Counted from the stretch's first letter, positions 30,395 to 37,858 are shown. The stretch: 41,524 nt of DNA from a virus (IMGVR_UViG_3300021138_000061:1-41524), one strand, 5' to 3'. Notes: generated by a model not told the origin, from the letters alone. Made by a program: numbers and translations.

Positions 30395-31047
30395 AATTTT
30401 CTAAAATTATTTTTACGTTGGGATGGTAGTTTAAATACTTCTTCTGTAACAATGTCAAATGCTATACTAATTCTTGGCTCTTCGTTTTCATTTTTATCAA
30501 CCCAATGGAGAACCCATGAGGGAAATAATATTAACTCTCCTGGTATGTTAGCAATACCATATGCTTGTTTTGGTAAAAATGGATTTGCATAATGTGTTTT
30601 TGTTTGATTAGCACTAATACATATATTGCCTGATACGTAAGAATAGTTTAAAGGCGCATCTATATGAGCATCAGAATGTGTATGGGGAGTAATAGTCCTA
30701 TTATTATTTCGAATAACATTTGCCCAGCAATTTGCATATACTTGTTCAACTGGCGCATTAATTATACCACAGTATTCTACATACGAATCATATATGAATT
30801 TTTTAAATTCTTCTAAGACAGGATACTCACAAGAGTAGTCAAGCAAGTTGTATTCATATAATCGATTTGTTAGCCAATCATGACTATCATGTTCTGGATA
30901 TGGTTTTGTTGTTTCGAGAATATAAGTTTCTTTTTCTAAAACAACATTACCCAACTCAGCATATCGATTAAATACCGTCTTATTAAGAGGTATACTAAAT
31001 TCAGGTAGAAATGGAGATTTACTCTCAAATTCTAAACCAATAAACAT
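30391..31047 (-). CDS. 2OG-Fe(II) oxygenase (type A)
   Basis: A 218-aa paralogue of 26768-27439. PHTHSDAHIDAPLNYSYVSG, ILFPSWVLHWVDKNENEEPR and ISIAFDIVTEEVF contain the metal and Arg residues. GAGGTGG lies just before the ATG, which overlaps the stop of the small basic gene. Two diverged copies in one operon suggest different substrates or steps. Confidence 0.82.
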   Translation of the reverse strand: MFIGLEFESKSPFLPEFSIPLNKTVFNRYAELGNVVLEKETYILETTKPYPEHDSHDWLTNRLYEYNLLDYSCEYPVLEEFKKFIYDSYVEYCGIINAPVEQVYANCWANVIRNNNRTITPHTHSDAHIDAPLNYSYVSGNICISANQTKTHYANPFLPKQAYGIANIPGELILFPSWVLHWVDKNENEEPRISIAFDIVTEEVFKLPSQRKNNFRKL

Positions 31048-31247
31048 TATCCACCTCGACCAGCAGCACGACGCATTGGTTTGTTGGCAATATTATTTAC
31101 TGCTCCCTTTACAAGTTTCGTTGCCTCTGATTTAGATAAACCTTTTGATTGTAAACTTTTTCTTGCTTTTTTCTTTGCTTTCTTAAGCAATTTCTCAGCA
31201 TGATATTGTTCAGCCCAAGCTGATTGTTGTTTAATTTCTTCTGTCAT
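31047..31247 (-). CDS. Small Lys/Arg-rich protein
   Basis: A 66-aa protein started at ATG 31247 (AAGGAGAAC upstream). The middle is basic (KLLKKAKKKARKSLQSKGLS) and the tail is RRAAGRGG. It is the only non-enzyme in the oxygenase operon. Such a basic peptide could bind DNA, RNA or acidic virion proteins and might guide the enzymes to their substrate; this is a guess from context. Confidence 0.65.
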   Translation of the reverse strand: MTEEIKQQSAWAEQYHAEKLLKKAKKKARKSLQSKGLSKSEATKLVKGAVNNIANKPMRRAAGRGG

Positions 31248-31257
31248 ATTGTTCTCC

Positions 31258-31950
31258 TTAACCTTCATTACCTGCCATATACTTAATCATTTTCTCATTA
31301 TCTTGATTTTCTAACACTTTAATCCAATCCTCATACATTCTATGTATGTTGGACACGATCATCACTCTTTCTTGATAAACTGGTTTCTGATAATCAGTTG
31401 GTTCAATATAATGGATTAGATAACCTGGATTTACAATCAACATACCTTCCTCTAATCGTAATCGTTTGAATGGGCTAAACTGATTAGACCAATTGACGCC
31501 ACCACGTGGATCAATGAACACCATATTACCTGGATTTTCATTTTGTAGTTTAATATAGAAAACACCAACACCAAGAGTTGAACCATGCTGGTGTGGAGTA
31601 ATACGATATTCAACATTTGGATGAATATGTCTGAAGTAACCTTTAGCAATACGCATTGGTGGCAGTGGCATCTCTGAATGTAATGTTAGAGTTTTCTCAG
31701 CCAACTCCAATTTCTTTTTCTGGACTTCTAGAATAGTATCAGGCAAATCAGGTAGATCCCAAACATTTACGCTATTCTTTTGAGCACGTGGAAGAACGTA
31801 CTTGAATACATCTTCTTTCAACTTCTCAATGAAGTCTTGTGTAAATGGTCTTGACACACCAATTGGCGTTGACCACAACTGATGTATAGTTTCTGGACCA
31901 TCACATTGTAGGACAGTCTTTTTAACTGGTGACATTTGTTCTTCGTTCAT
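31258..31950 (-). CDS. 2OG-Fe(II) oxygenase (type B)
   Basis: A 230-aa protein started at ATG 31950 with AAGGAAA upstream. TPHQHGSTLGVGVFYIKLQN gives the first ligands, then VFIDPRGGVNW, the distal His in NPGYLIHYIEP and Arg near QERVMIVSNI. It keeps the DPRG element of the type B proteins. Its N-terminus has the phage IHQLWSTPIGVSRPF form. Confidence 0.78.
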   Translation of the reverse strand: MNEEQMSPVKKTVLQCDGPETIHQLWSTPIGVSRPFTQDFIEKLKEDVFKYVLPRAQKNSVNVWDLPDLPDTILEVQKKKLELAEKTLTLHSEMPLPPMRIAKGYFRHIHPNVEYRITPHQHGSTLGVGVFYIKLQNENPGNMVFIDPRGGVNWSNQFSPFKRLRLEEGMLIVNPGYLIHYIEPTDYQKPVYQERVMIVSNIHRMYEDWIKVLENQDNEKMIKYMAGNEG

Positions 31951-32675
31951 ATTTTCCTTACTCTGAATACTACTGCGTATCGCATTTCTTCTGCCCATGG
32001 GGCTGTTGGTTTTGTTGTATGAAGTGCTCTGCCATCATATACAACTACACGTCCAGGAATTGGTGGTACAATTGCAAATGGATAACCAACTCCAAATCCT
32101 CTTGACTGACCAAAACCTTTTTGGTATTCTTGATGATCGCCTGTTGTTTCATCATCTGAATAGAATACATTCTCTGCCATCCAAGTTGGATACCATTGAA
32201 GATTTGCCATATACAGTATAGTATAATGATTTTCTTCTTCTAGATTGATAGTATCTCTATGTATAGCATGCGATCGTTTGATTGTTTCTGATGGTTGAGC
32301 ATTAACATAGCAAAGAGAATAGGCATTTGTTCCTAACTTTGGATCAGCCATACCTTCAGTATCACCATCAATAATAAAATTACCACCAATATTTTTGTTT
32401 ATATACCCCCAAAGTTCTTCAATAACTGGATGTCCTTCTCCACGTAAACCAAAAACACAACGATGCATGTATTGGTTATTCACTGATGGAAAAGTTTCGT
32501 CTAGGTATTCTTTTTTATTTTCTATGGGTTTATAATATATGACAGAACCTACTTCTGGATAATTGACATCTTTGCGTGTAGCGTGGAAGGTTTGTTTTTG
32601 TATATAATCCCAGACTCTCCAACGTAAATCATCTGGGACTACATTATCATATGTTTGAACTGAATATGTTTTCAT
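31947..32675 (-). CDS. 2OG-Fe(II) oxygenase (type C)
   Basis: A 242-aa protein. SHAIHRDTINLEEENHYTIL holds HxD; then YMANLQWYPTWMAENVFYSD, the distal His in VVYDGRALHTTKP and Arg in MRYAVVFRVR. It is the longest of the type C proteins. It overlaps the next gene by 4 nt at each end, so the operon is tightly coupled. Confidence 0.8.
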   Translation of the reverse strand: MKTYSVQTYDNVVPDDLRWRVWDYIQKQTFHATRKDVNYPEVGSVIYYKPIENKKEYLDETFPSVNNQYMHRCVFGLRGEGHPVIEELWGYINKNIGGNFIIDGDTEGMADPKLGTNAYSLCYVNAQPSETIKRSHAIHRDTINLEEENHYTILYMANLQWYPTWMAENVFYSDDETTGDHQEYQKGFGQSRGFGVGYPFAIVPPIPGRVVVYDGRALHTTKPTAPWAEEMRYAVVFRVRKI

Positions 32676-33325
32676 AATCTTTCAACAAAGAAGTATTGAG
32701 TTAATCTTTTACGCATTTTATTAGTTATTGGGTCACCATGAAGAGTTCCTGCTTTCCAGCTTACCATTCTATTATACTTATTTTTAATATCACAGGTCAA
32801 ATTAAAATTATTGTGGTATTCTGCATGTAATCTTTCATATTCTTGAATGTCAATAATACCAGCATCATACTTGTTTCTTGGTAGAGTATAATTGTCGATA
32901 CAATTCTCAATCAATTCTTTCTCAGTCCATTTTACTTCTGGTTTTAACTCGCATATCTTAACTCCACATTCTGGATCTGGATCTTCGCTTAGAAAAATCT
33001 GACCACATAGAATTAATTTATATTCTTCCATACTCATCATGCAGATATTTGGATTCTTGCCATCTATATGAATCCATTTCTTATTAAATACTTCAATTGG
33101 ATTTGATTCATGCTCCATGAAGAAAGTAGTAAGTTTTAAACCAGTTGGATTTATATTATGTATGTTGTATATTGCCCCACAAAAATCATTATACAATGAA
33201 GGATTCATATCTTGTAATGGAATACTTCTATTCCCAGTGCCACAACCAGAAATGGGGTAATCATTGTTCAGTAACTTTGTTACTTCTTGTGGGTTTGTGT
33301 AAAAGTTATCAAGAATATGTATCAT
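32672..33325 (-). CDS. 2OG-Fe(II) oxygenase-like protein (type D)
   Basis: A 217-aa protein. WIHIDGKNPN holds HxD, LCGQIFLSEDPDPECG matches the phage oxygenase strand, the distal His lies in SWKAGTLHGDP and Arg in MRKRLTQYFFV. It looks like the DUF6445-like group seen at 16335-16907, though more diverged, so the assignment is less sure than for its neighbours. Confidence 0.68.
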   Translation of the reverse strand: MIHILDNFYTNPQEVTKLLNNDYPISGCGTGNRSIPLQDMNPSLYNDFCGAIYNIHNINPTGLKLTTFFMEHESNPIEVFNKKWIHIDGKNPNICMMSMEEYKLILCGQIFLSEDPDPECGVKICELKPEVKWTEKELIENCIDNYTLPRNKYDAGIIDIQEYERLHAEYHNNFNLTCDIKNKYNRMVSWKAGTLHGDPITNKMRKRLTQYFFVERL

Positions 33326-33897
33326 ATAAAATTGTAATTAATTATACATCTCAAATCTGTTTTAGGTTTTCCAACTGCATGATATATGTTTCCATCAAAT
33401 ATAATTAATCTTCCTTTTTTTGGTTCTATTTCACAAGCAACATCAACATTACCTGCTTTGATTTCTTCTGGAGTAGATGTATTTGTCGTTTGTTTGAACA
33501 ATACAGTTGGTCCATCTACTTCATTAACATAATAAACAGCAACTTTAAATGGAAATGGGCGCACACCATCAACATGGGGCACGCCATATTTTTTATTTAA
33601 TTCTGTTATGATTGGAAGTTGTAACTGGATTCTTGCTGTCAATAGATTATTAAACCTACCAAGAAGTGGTCTAGTATACAAACCTAAATCTTTATCTGAA
33701 AAATTATCATCGTTTCTATAAAGTGATTTAGTGAATGACATTAATGATTTTCTCTGTGCGTCAGTAACCTCTAAGTGTTTATCACAGAAAACAGTTCTTC
33801 CAAATGTCCACTGAGTTTGCGGAGAGAATATGCTGTTCTCTAATAAATCTTGAGATTCTTCATCAATAACATCGTCTATGACTAACACATTGTGCAT
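33322..33897 (-). CDS. 2OG-Fe(II) oxygenase (type C), first gene of the operon
   Basis: A 191-aa protein. VPHVDGVRPFPFKVAVYYVN carries HxD; GPTVLFKQTT, PKKGRLIIFDGNIYHAVGKP (distal His) and LRCIINYNF (Arg) complete the set. It starts behind its own promoter with GAGGAAA 6 nt before the ATG and a 16-nt leader, unlike the leaderless promoters elsewhere. Confidence 0.84.
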   Translation of the reverse strand: MHNVLVIDDVIDEESQDLLENSIFSPQTQWTFGRTVFCDKHLEVTDAQRKSLMSFTKSLYRNDDNFSDKDLGLYTRPLLGRFNNLLTARIQLQLPIITELNKKYGVPHVDGVRPFPFKVAVYYVNEVDGPTVLFKQTTNTSTPEEIKAGNVDVACEIEPKKGRLIIFDGNIYHAVGKPKTDLRCIINYNFI

Positions 33898-33919
33898 TAT
33901 TTTTCCTCATGTAATAACA

Positions 33920-33948
33920 ATTATACTTTAAAGTTTATTGCAAAGCAA
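33920..33948 (-). promoter_or_regulatory. sigma70-type promoter of the oxygenase operon
   Basis: -35 TTGCTT (33943-33948), 17-nt spacer, -10 TATAAT (33920-33925). It is the only promoter-like site seen for the ten-gene operon 33897 to 26768. Confidence 0.8.
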
Positions 33949-33960
33949 ATATATTTAGAT

Positions 33961-33989
33961 GAAAAAGAGCAGTAGTTTCCTACTGCTCT
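33961..33989 (-). terminator. Rho-independent terminator
   Basis: AGAGCAGTAG (33966-33975), loop TTTC, CTACTGCTCT (33980-33989), then a T-run on the minus strand. It ends the YkuK-like gene and isolates the oxygenase operon from upstream transcription. Confidence 0.92.
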
Positions 33990-34031
33990 GAAATGCATTT
34001 CTGCATGATTCCAGTCTAGCTGGTATCTTAT

Positions 34032-34505
34032 TTATGCTGCCATATATGACTTGTATCTATCAGCAGCATAAGATGCAGCGAATGCTTTTGGTTTGACCAT
34101 AGGAATTACGTTACACATGCCACGAATGTAACCAGTTGCTTCATTGATTACGCAAGATGATCCATGCATTTCATTTGGATTAATATCTAGATGAACTTCC
34201 ACTTCACGATCTTCTAACACATCATGTAATTTTAAATACAATTCAGCAATCTTATAAACTTCATTCATAAGACGCATACGTGGCTTGTCTCGTTTCTGAT
34301 CCCAGTCACGTTCACGTTGTACTTCACCAAAGATTTTACAGCCATTGTTTCCATTGATATGAACAACAACAACCATAATGTAATCTGCGTACCAATCCTT
34401 TCCTATTAGAAATCGTTCAGAGTCACCACCGATATATACTTTGGTTTCTGGTGTCTGTGCCATGATGAATTCTCTAACTTCATCAATGTTGATCGCCTTA
34501 CGCAT
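34032..34505 (-). CDS. YkuK/DUF458-like RNase H-fold protein
   Basis: A 157-aa protein. VYIGGDSERF holds the first Asp of an RNase H-like site; IMVVVVHINGNNG and VEVHLDINPNEMHGSS (second Asp) and the C-terminal KPKAFAASYAADRY are the DUF458 layout. It may cut RNA or DNA hybrids; activity is not shown for the family in phages. AGAGGTAA precedes the ATG. It is downstream of two tRNA genes and before a strong terminator. Confidence 0.8.
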   Translation of the reverse strand: MRKAINIDEVREFIMAQTPETKVYIGGDSERFLIGKDWYADYIMVVVVHINGNNGCKIFGEVQRERDWDQKRDKPRMRLMNEVYKIAELYLKLHDVLEDREVEVHLDINPNEMHGSSCVINEATGYIRGMCNVIPMVKPKAFAASYAADRYKSYMAA

Positions 34506-34536
34506 GATTACCTCTTTTCTTATTACCTCATTAATT

Positions 34537-34610
34537 TGGAGCGGAGTGAGAGAATCGAACTCTCAACAACAGATTGGAAATCTGTAGTTTTACCATTAAA
34601 CTAACCCCGC
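34537..34610 (-). tRNA. tRNA-Gly (TCC)
   Basis: Cloverleaf on the minus strand, anticodon loop TTTCCAA, T-loop TTCGATT, acceptor GCGGGGT with ACTCCGC, CCA encoded. Reads GGA. Confidence 0.93.
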
Positions 34611-34613
34611 AAT

Positions 34614-34687
34614 TGGCATCCCGACAGGGACTCGAACCCCGACCAACAGTTTTGGAGACTGGTATGCTGCCATTACACTATCGAGAT
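34614..34687 (-). tRNA. tRNA-Trp (CCA)
   Basis: Anticodon loop CTCCAAA, discriminator G73, CCA encoded. One G-U pair in the acceptor stem. The adjacent tRNA-Gly is 3 nt away. Confidence 0.93.
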
Positions 34688-34688
34688 A

Positions 34689-34886
34689 TTAAGCGTATGT
34701 ATTTAAATTTTGATCCGCGATTGTATGGACTAATTCTCCTACGTCATCATAAATTTTTGCTGTATGTGTAACATTTTCAGTTGCATGACGAGCAAAATCT
34801 AATGCTTCTTCTAGAGTTTCTAATTCATGGTTATCAATTTTTAAAAAACCATTAATCCAACGATGAATTTTTACTTTATGTTTCAT
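34689..34886 (-). CDS. Small conserved phage protein
   Basis: A 65-aa protein (MKHKVKIHRWINGFLKIDNH start, ETLEEALDFARHATENVTHT). AAAGGAAAAT lies before the ATG. Similar short alpha/beta proteins (HRWxNGF, TLEEAxxFA) occur in other phages; function unknown. It ends 1 nt before tRNA-Trp and begins where the glycosyltransferase ends. Confidence 0.68.
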   Translation of the reverse strand: MKHKVKIHRWINGFLKIDNHELETLEEALDFARHATENVTHTAKIYDDVGELVHTIADQNLNTYA

Positions 34887-35933
34887 TTATTTTCCTTTAA
34901 AATAAGTTTTCCAAATTTCTTTGGTATTTTCTGTGTAGCGTTTTAATGCTATTTGATTTAACATAACATTTAACTTTGGATGGTTATATGCGTTCTTCAG
35001 TCCAAATTTAATATCATTACTATCAGTAGGTTCACATTTACCCATAATCTGCCATGGTATTTCTTTGCTACCAATCAATGGAACACCTTGACTAATCAAA
35101 TCTGCTCCAACAATATTAAAAGTTTCAGAGAAGTTACACTGCATCCCAATGTCCATCTGTGAACATAGTTCTAAAAATTTTTCTCTAGGAGTCCATTGAT
35201 GGTTAATCATTTGATGTCCATGTTCATATAGATGCTGAAACAAGCCTTTTAAATTTGAAACCGCAGCAGCACCTTGCATTTCAATTCTACCTGCATTTAC
35301 GTGAAATCTCAACTTTTTATTAATACTATTTGCAAAATCTATTGCAGCGATTGCTTGAACTAAATGATTCTTCAATGGTCTAACTGCACCAAAGCAACCA
35401 ATATCAATATATTCTTTATCTCTGTTGATTTCTCTGCGTTTAAAATTTTGTGGGTAGAAATTTGGTAAATAAACAACACGATAATCCCAAATTCTAACTG
35501 GATTTTTAATCTTTAAAAATGTTTTTACTTCACGCAACATACGTGGCGCATTAAATGCAAGAACAACATTTTTTAACTCAGCGTAATCCCCAATCCAATC
35601 CATTGCTGGACCTTCCCCAGCCATGAATGGCAGCTCACTATGGAATCTAATGATCCATGTTACTTTTGGATGTAGTTTCTGGAGAATATTAAACTTTTGT
35701 GGAACAACCCATAATGCTTCAATAATAACATGGGTTGGTTTGTATATGCTTACTTCTCTATCAATTGAATTATTGTCAGGAACAACTACTAATTTTGATT
35801 CAATACCAATATCGTTGAGCATTGTATCCATAAATTTTGCAGAGTTGTATAACCCTGTGCTTAATCCAATATGATTATCACGTTCAACATTATAATCATC
35901 TTTACGTTTTAAAACGAATAACACTCTTGACAT
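34887..35933 (-). CDS. GT-B-type glycosyltransferase-like protein
   Basis: A 348-aa protein from ATG 35933 (three more codons possible). The N-terminal lobe has SRVLFVLKRKDDYNVERDNH and TWIIRFHSELPFMAG; the C-terminal lobe has DIGCFGAVRPLKNHLVQAIA and FSETFNIVGADLISQGVPLI, like the nucleotide-sugar site of GT4-type enzymes (E..P...A). It could modify virion or host glycans, or DNA if a modified base is made. No Shine-Dalgarno is evident. Confidence 0.72.
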   Translation of the reverse strand: MSRVLFVLKRKDDYNVERDNHIGLSTGLYNSAKFMDTMLNDIGIESKLVVVPDNNSIDREVSIYKPTHVIIEALWVVPQKFNILQKLHPKVTWIIRFHSELPFMAGEGPAMDWIGDYAELKNVVLAFNAPRMLREVKTFLKIKNPVRIWDYRVVYLPNFYPQNFKRREINRDKEYIDIGCFGAVRPLKNHLVQAIAAIDFANSINKKLRFHVNAGRIEMQGAAAVSNLKGLFQHLYEHGHQMINHQWTPREKFLELCSQMDIGMQCNFSETFNIVGADLISQGVPLIGSKEIPWQIMGKCEPTDSNDIKFGLKNAYNHPKLNVMLNQIALKRYTENTKEIWKTYFKGK

Positions 35934-36001
35934 TTTTATCATTCATAGCATTTAACATATCTCTATTTAGATAAGTTAGATTTTTTAACATTTTATTAAA
36001 C

Positions 36002-36077
36002 TGGTGCCCTTGGACGGATTCGAACCGCCCACCTACTGATTACTAATCAGTTGCTCTACCAAATGAGCTACAAGGGC
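36002..36077 (-). tRNA. tRNA-Thr (AGT), A34 at the wobble position
   Basis: Acceptor GCCCTTG with CAAGGGC, discriminator A, CCA encoded. Anticodon loop TTAGTAA gives AGT, an A34 threonine tRNA, rare in bacteria. A second Thr tRNA (TGT) lies at 39297. Confidence 0.88.
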
Positions 36078-36084
36078 AAAACAC

Positions 36085-36159
36085 TGGAGCAGGATATCGG
36101 GTTCGAACCGATGACATTTTCGTTGGCAACGAAACATTCTACCACTGAATTAATCCTGC
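36085..36159 (-). tRNA. tRNA-Gly (GCC)
   Basis: Anticodon loop TTGCCAA, acceptor GCAGGAT with ATCCTGC, T-loop TTCGAAC, CCA encoded. Confidence 0.93.
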
Positions 36160-36165
36160 ATAATA

Positions 36166-36239
36166 TGGTGGAGGATGGGAGAATCGAACTCCCATAAACA
36201 GCTTGCAAAGCTGCCGTAATCCCATTATACTAATCCCCC
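36166..36239 (-). tRNA. tRNA-Ala (TGC)
   Basis: Anticodon loop TTTGCAA; G3-U70 identity pair in the acceptor stem, discriminator A, CCA encoded. Confidence 0.94.
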
Positions 36240-36244
36240 AAAAC

Positions 36245-36319
36245 TGGTGGTGACGAGTGGATTCGAGCCACTGACCTGCTCCGTATGAAGGAGATGCACT
36301 ACCGCTGTGCTACGTCACC
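36245..36319 (-). tRNA. tRNA-Met (CAT), elongator-like
   Basis: Acceptor GGTGACG with CGTCACC, anticodon loop TTCATAC, T-loop CTCGAAT, CCA encoded. It has a normal G1-C72 pair. Its 5' end is part of the inverted repeat 36318-36503. Confidence 0.85.
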
Positions 36320-36503
36320 ATTGTTGAACGTACTGTTATGTGTTTAGTTGGCAGCTTTAAATTCCTGCCACCAGATCCTCAAGCATTTCAATCTATGGTG
36401 GGTAGCCATAAATTCTCTCCGAATAAAGGACGCTGTTTTGACTGGCGATTATCTTCCCTAACAGTTGGGATGCCCTATCTTTTGCTCACACGTTCAACAA
36501 TGG
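36318..36503 (-). repeat. Inverted-repeat unit 1 in the tRNA array
   Basis: Arms CCATTGTTGAACGT (36318-36331) and ACGTTCAACAATGG (36490-36503) are perfect complements, enclosing 158 nt. The left arm includes the 5' end of tRNA-Met and the right arm includes the CCA of tRNA-Leu(TAG). Inside lies a 21-codon frame (ATG 36416, MATHHRLKCLRIWWQEFKAA) with GGAGAG upstream. A folded spacer RNA or a processing signal is inferred. Confidence 0.7.
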
Positions 36504-36583
36504 TGCCCCAAGAGAGACTCGAACTCTCACACCGAAGTACTGGCTTCTAAGACCAGCGTGTCTACCAATTCCACCATCGGGGC
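36501..36583 (-). tRNA. tRNA-Leu (TAG)
   Basis: Class II with long variable arm, anticodon loop CTTAGAA, T-loop TTCGAGT, CCA encoded. Confidence 0.93.
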
Positions 36584-36590
36584 ATTCATT

Positions 36591-36668
36591 TGGTTGCGGA
36601 GGTTGGATTCGAACCAACGATTTCATGGCTTATGAGACCAGACGGATAGACCACTTCCATACTCCGCT
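36591..36668 (-). tRNA. tRNA-Met (CAT), initiator-like
   Basis: Anticodon loop CTCATAA. The acceptor begins AGCGGAG and ends CTCCGCAACCA, so positions 1 and 72 do not pair, the hallmark of bacterial fMet tRNA. The anticodon stem lacks the three G-C pairs of E. coli fMet, so the assignment is not certain. Confidence 0.8.
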
Positions 36669-36686
36669 ATAACTTATCTACTTATA

Positions 36687-36765
36687 TGGCTCCGCATTAG
36701 AGAATCGAACTCTACTAACCAGTGATTAACAGTCACGCCCATGCACCTTGCTCGGGTTTTGCGGA
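36687..36765 (-). tRNA. tRNA-Asn (GTT)
   Basis: Anticodon loop CTGTTAA, T-loop TTCGATT, G73 and CCA encoded. The D-arm and position 8 are unusual, with a mismatched acceptor base, so the tRNA is diverged. Confidence 0.82.
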
Positions 36766-36853
36766 ATAATTAAAATTGTGGCAGGTACGGTATCTGGTCA
36801 TTGTCTAGCCAATGACTTGCCCATGTTCCTTTTACTTTCCTTACCACAAAACT
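36766..36853 (-). other. Structured spacer between tRNA-Asn and tRNA-Asp
   Basis: 88 nt. TTGTGG (36776-36781) pairs with CCACAA (36844-36849), and an internal hairpin joins GTCATTG with CAATGAC (36797-36816). It looks like a tRNA relic or small RNA; no T-loop consensus remains. An 8-codon frame with AAGGAAC is also present. Confidence 0.35.
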
Positions 36854-36928
36854 TGGCGACTCGTAGGAGAATCGAACTCCTGTATCCACTTAGACAGAGT
36901 GGTGTAATAACCATTATACGAACGAGCC
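36854..36928 (-). tRNA. tRNA-Asp (GTC)
   Basis: Anticodon loop CTGTCTA, discriminator G, acceptor GGCTCGT with ACGAGTC, CCA encoded. Confidence 0.94.
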
Positions 36929-36934
36929 AAAAAA

Positions 36935-37027
36935 TGGTGGAGCAACTTGGAGTCGAACCAAGAATGTTTACCACGAGGGGACGGATTTACAGTCCGCCGA
37001 TGCACACGCCATAGCATCAATTGCTCC
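36935..37027 (-). tRNA. tRNA-Tyr (GTA)
   Basis: Class II variable arm, anticodon loop CTGTAAA, acceptor GGAGCAA with TTGCTCC, CCA encoded. Confidence 0.94.
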
Positions 37028-37032
37028 ATGAT

Positions 37033-37222
37033 ATTAGTTGTATTGTTTTGTTATGGATATCGTTCACCCGATATCGTTTGCTTTTATCGTTGATAACTTA
37101 TTAGTGTATCCGTCGATACGATTTCATTATCACCAACTCGCGAACCTTGATAGTCGACATCCAGTTCGTTGAGAGTGCATTATCCTGGTAGCACAGAGTT
37201 TTTCCAAAACAATACAACTAAT
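37033..37222 (-). repeat. Inverted-repeat unit 2
   Basis: Arms ATTAGTTGTATTGTTTTG (37033-37050) and its exact complement (37205-37222), 18 bp, enclose 154 nt. No tRNA and no long frame lie inside. Internal short palindromes (GATATCG/CGATATC, GTATC/GATAC) suggest a folded RNA. Spacing to tRNA-Tyr is 5 nt. Confidence 0.75.
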
Positions 37223-37227
37223 ACCAC

Positions 37228-37456
37228 ATTTAATTACACTGGGATGATTAGCAACAACCATCACCCGATGGTTAACCACGTATTCGTCATACGATTGGTT
37301 GCTTCTCACATTATGATCCAACTTTCTCCAGCGTGACCACCGTATCCACCTTTCGGTTTCGTTTCCATCTTTCGTGTAGTTTGGCGAGCGACACTCCGTC
37401 GAGTATCCTGAACTCCCAAACCACCTACTGGTTTTGGTAACCCAATGTAATTAAAT
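37228..37456 (-). repeat. Inverted-repeat unit 3
   Basis: Arms ATTTAATTACACTGGG (37228-37243) and CCCAATGTAATTAAAT (37441-37456) pair at 15 of 16 positions and enclose 197 nt. A 20-codon frame (ATG 37373, METKPKGGYGGHAGESWIIM) lies inside, without a convincing ribosome site. It abuts the CCA of tRNA-Glu. Confidence 0.68.
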
Positions 37457-37457
37457 C

Positions 37458-37533
37458 TGGTACTCGGTGGGGGAATCGAACCCCTCCTTACTGCCGTGAA
37501 AGGGCAGTGTCCTAACCGATAGACGAACCGAGC
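37458..37533 (-). tRNA. tRNA-Glu (TTC)
   Basis: Anticodon loop CTTTCAC, T-loop TTCGATT, CCA encoded. The acceptor has a G1-U72 pair and A73, unlike the usual G73 for Glu. Confidence 0.88.
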
Positions 37534-37549
37534 ACATGGTGGTTTTTCT

Positions 37550-37609
37550 TTATAGTCTGTAGCCACCAAAAATAGACTGCTGCTGTTTTGGCTGTTTAAG
37601 GTCTGCCAC
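37550..37609 (-). CDS. Possible 19-aa peptide with strong ribosome site
   Basis: GTG 37609 is preceded 7 nt upstream by GGAGGG. The frame reads MADLKQPKQQQSIFGGYRL and stops before tRNA-Glu. Few other frames this short in the window have such a site, but the length limits confidence. Confidence 0.35.
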   Translation of the reverse strand: MADLKQPKQQQSIFGGYRL

Positions 37610-37704
37610 GGATATCCCTCCACTAAGACCATTGCCCCATGCGTCCGACTTGACGTAACGACTTAGAGAGGACTTTTAGATAACATTATCAACTAAGAAC
37701 CTTT

Positions 37705-37733
37705 ATTATACGCCACTTTTTAATAAAAGTAAA
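37705..37733 (-). promoter_or_regulatory. sigma70-type promoter of the tRNA block
   Basis: -35 TTTACT (37728-37733), 17-nt spacer, -10 TATAAT (37705-37710). No start codon falls at +1 here, consistent with an RNA operon. Confidence 0.85.
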
Positions 37734-37745
37734 GCGATATTTTTA

Positions 37746-37767
37746 ATCCCCTATTGCAAGTAGGGTT
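37746..37767 (-). terminator. CCCTA/TAGGG hairpin before the promoter
   Basis: CCCTA (37749-37753) pairs with TAGGG (37761-37765). It stands directly upstream of the -35 box, as at the other promoters. The T-run is weak, so termination may be partial. Confidence 0.5.
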
Positions 37768-37778
37768 ATTTGCAAGAT

Positions 37779-37853
37779 TGGAGCACGTAGTAGGAATCGA
37801 ACCTACGAACATCAGTTTTGCAGACTGCTACCTTACCATTCAGTCATACGTGC
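37779..37853 (-). tRNA. tRNA-Cys (GCA)
   Basis: Anticodon loop CTGCAAA, discriminator U73 (Cys identity), CCA encoded. Confidence 0.94.
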
Positions 37854-37858
37854 ATATC

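Larger units (their letters stand above)
37534..37778 (-). other. Leader region of the first tRNA block
   Basis: 245 nt between tRNA-Glu and tRNA-Cys. It holds the promoter at 37705-37733, a 19-codon frame with strong GGAGGG site (37550-37609) and a CCCTA/TAGGG hairpin just upstream of the promoter (37746-37767). No larger gene is seen. Confidence 0.7.

Noticed and set aside
36338-36550. Plus-strand frame across the tRNA array
   Set aside because: It covers tRNA-Leu and the inverted-repeat unit on the other strand; composition is that of RNA genes.
37306-37632. Minus-strand 108-codon frame between tRNA genes
   Set aside because: It runs through tRNA-Glu and ends inside inverted-repeat unit 3, so it is not a single protein gene.
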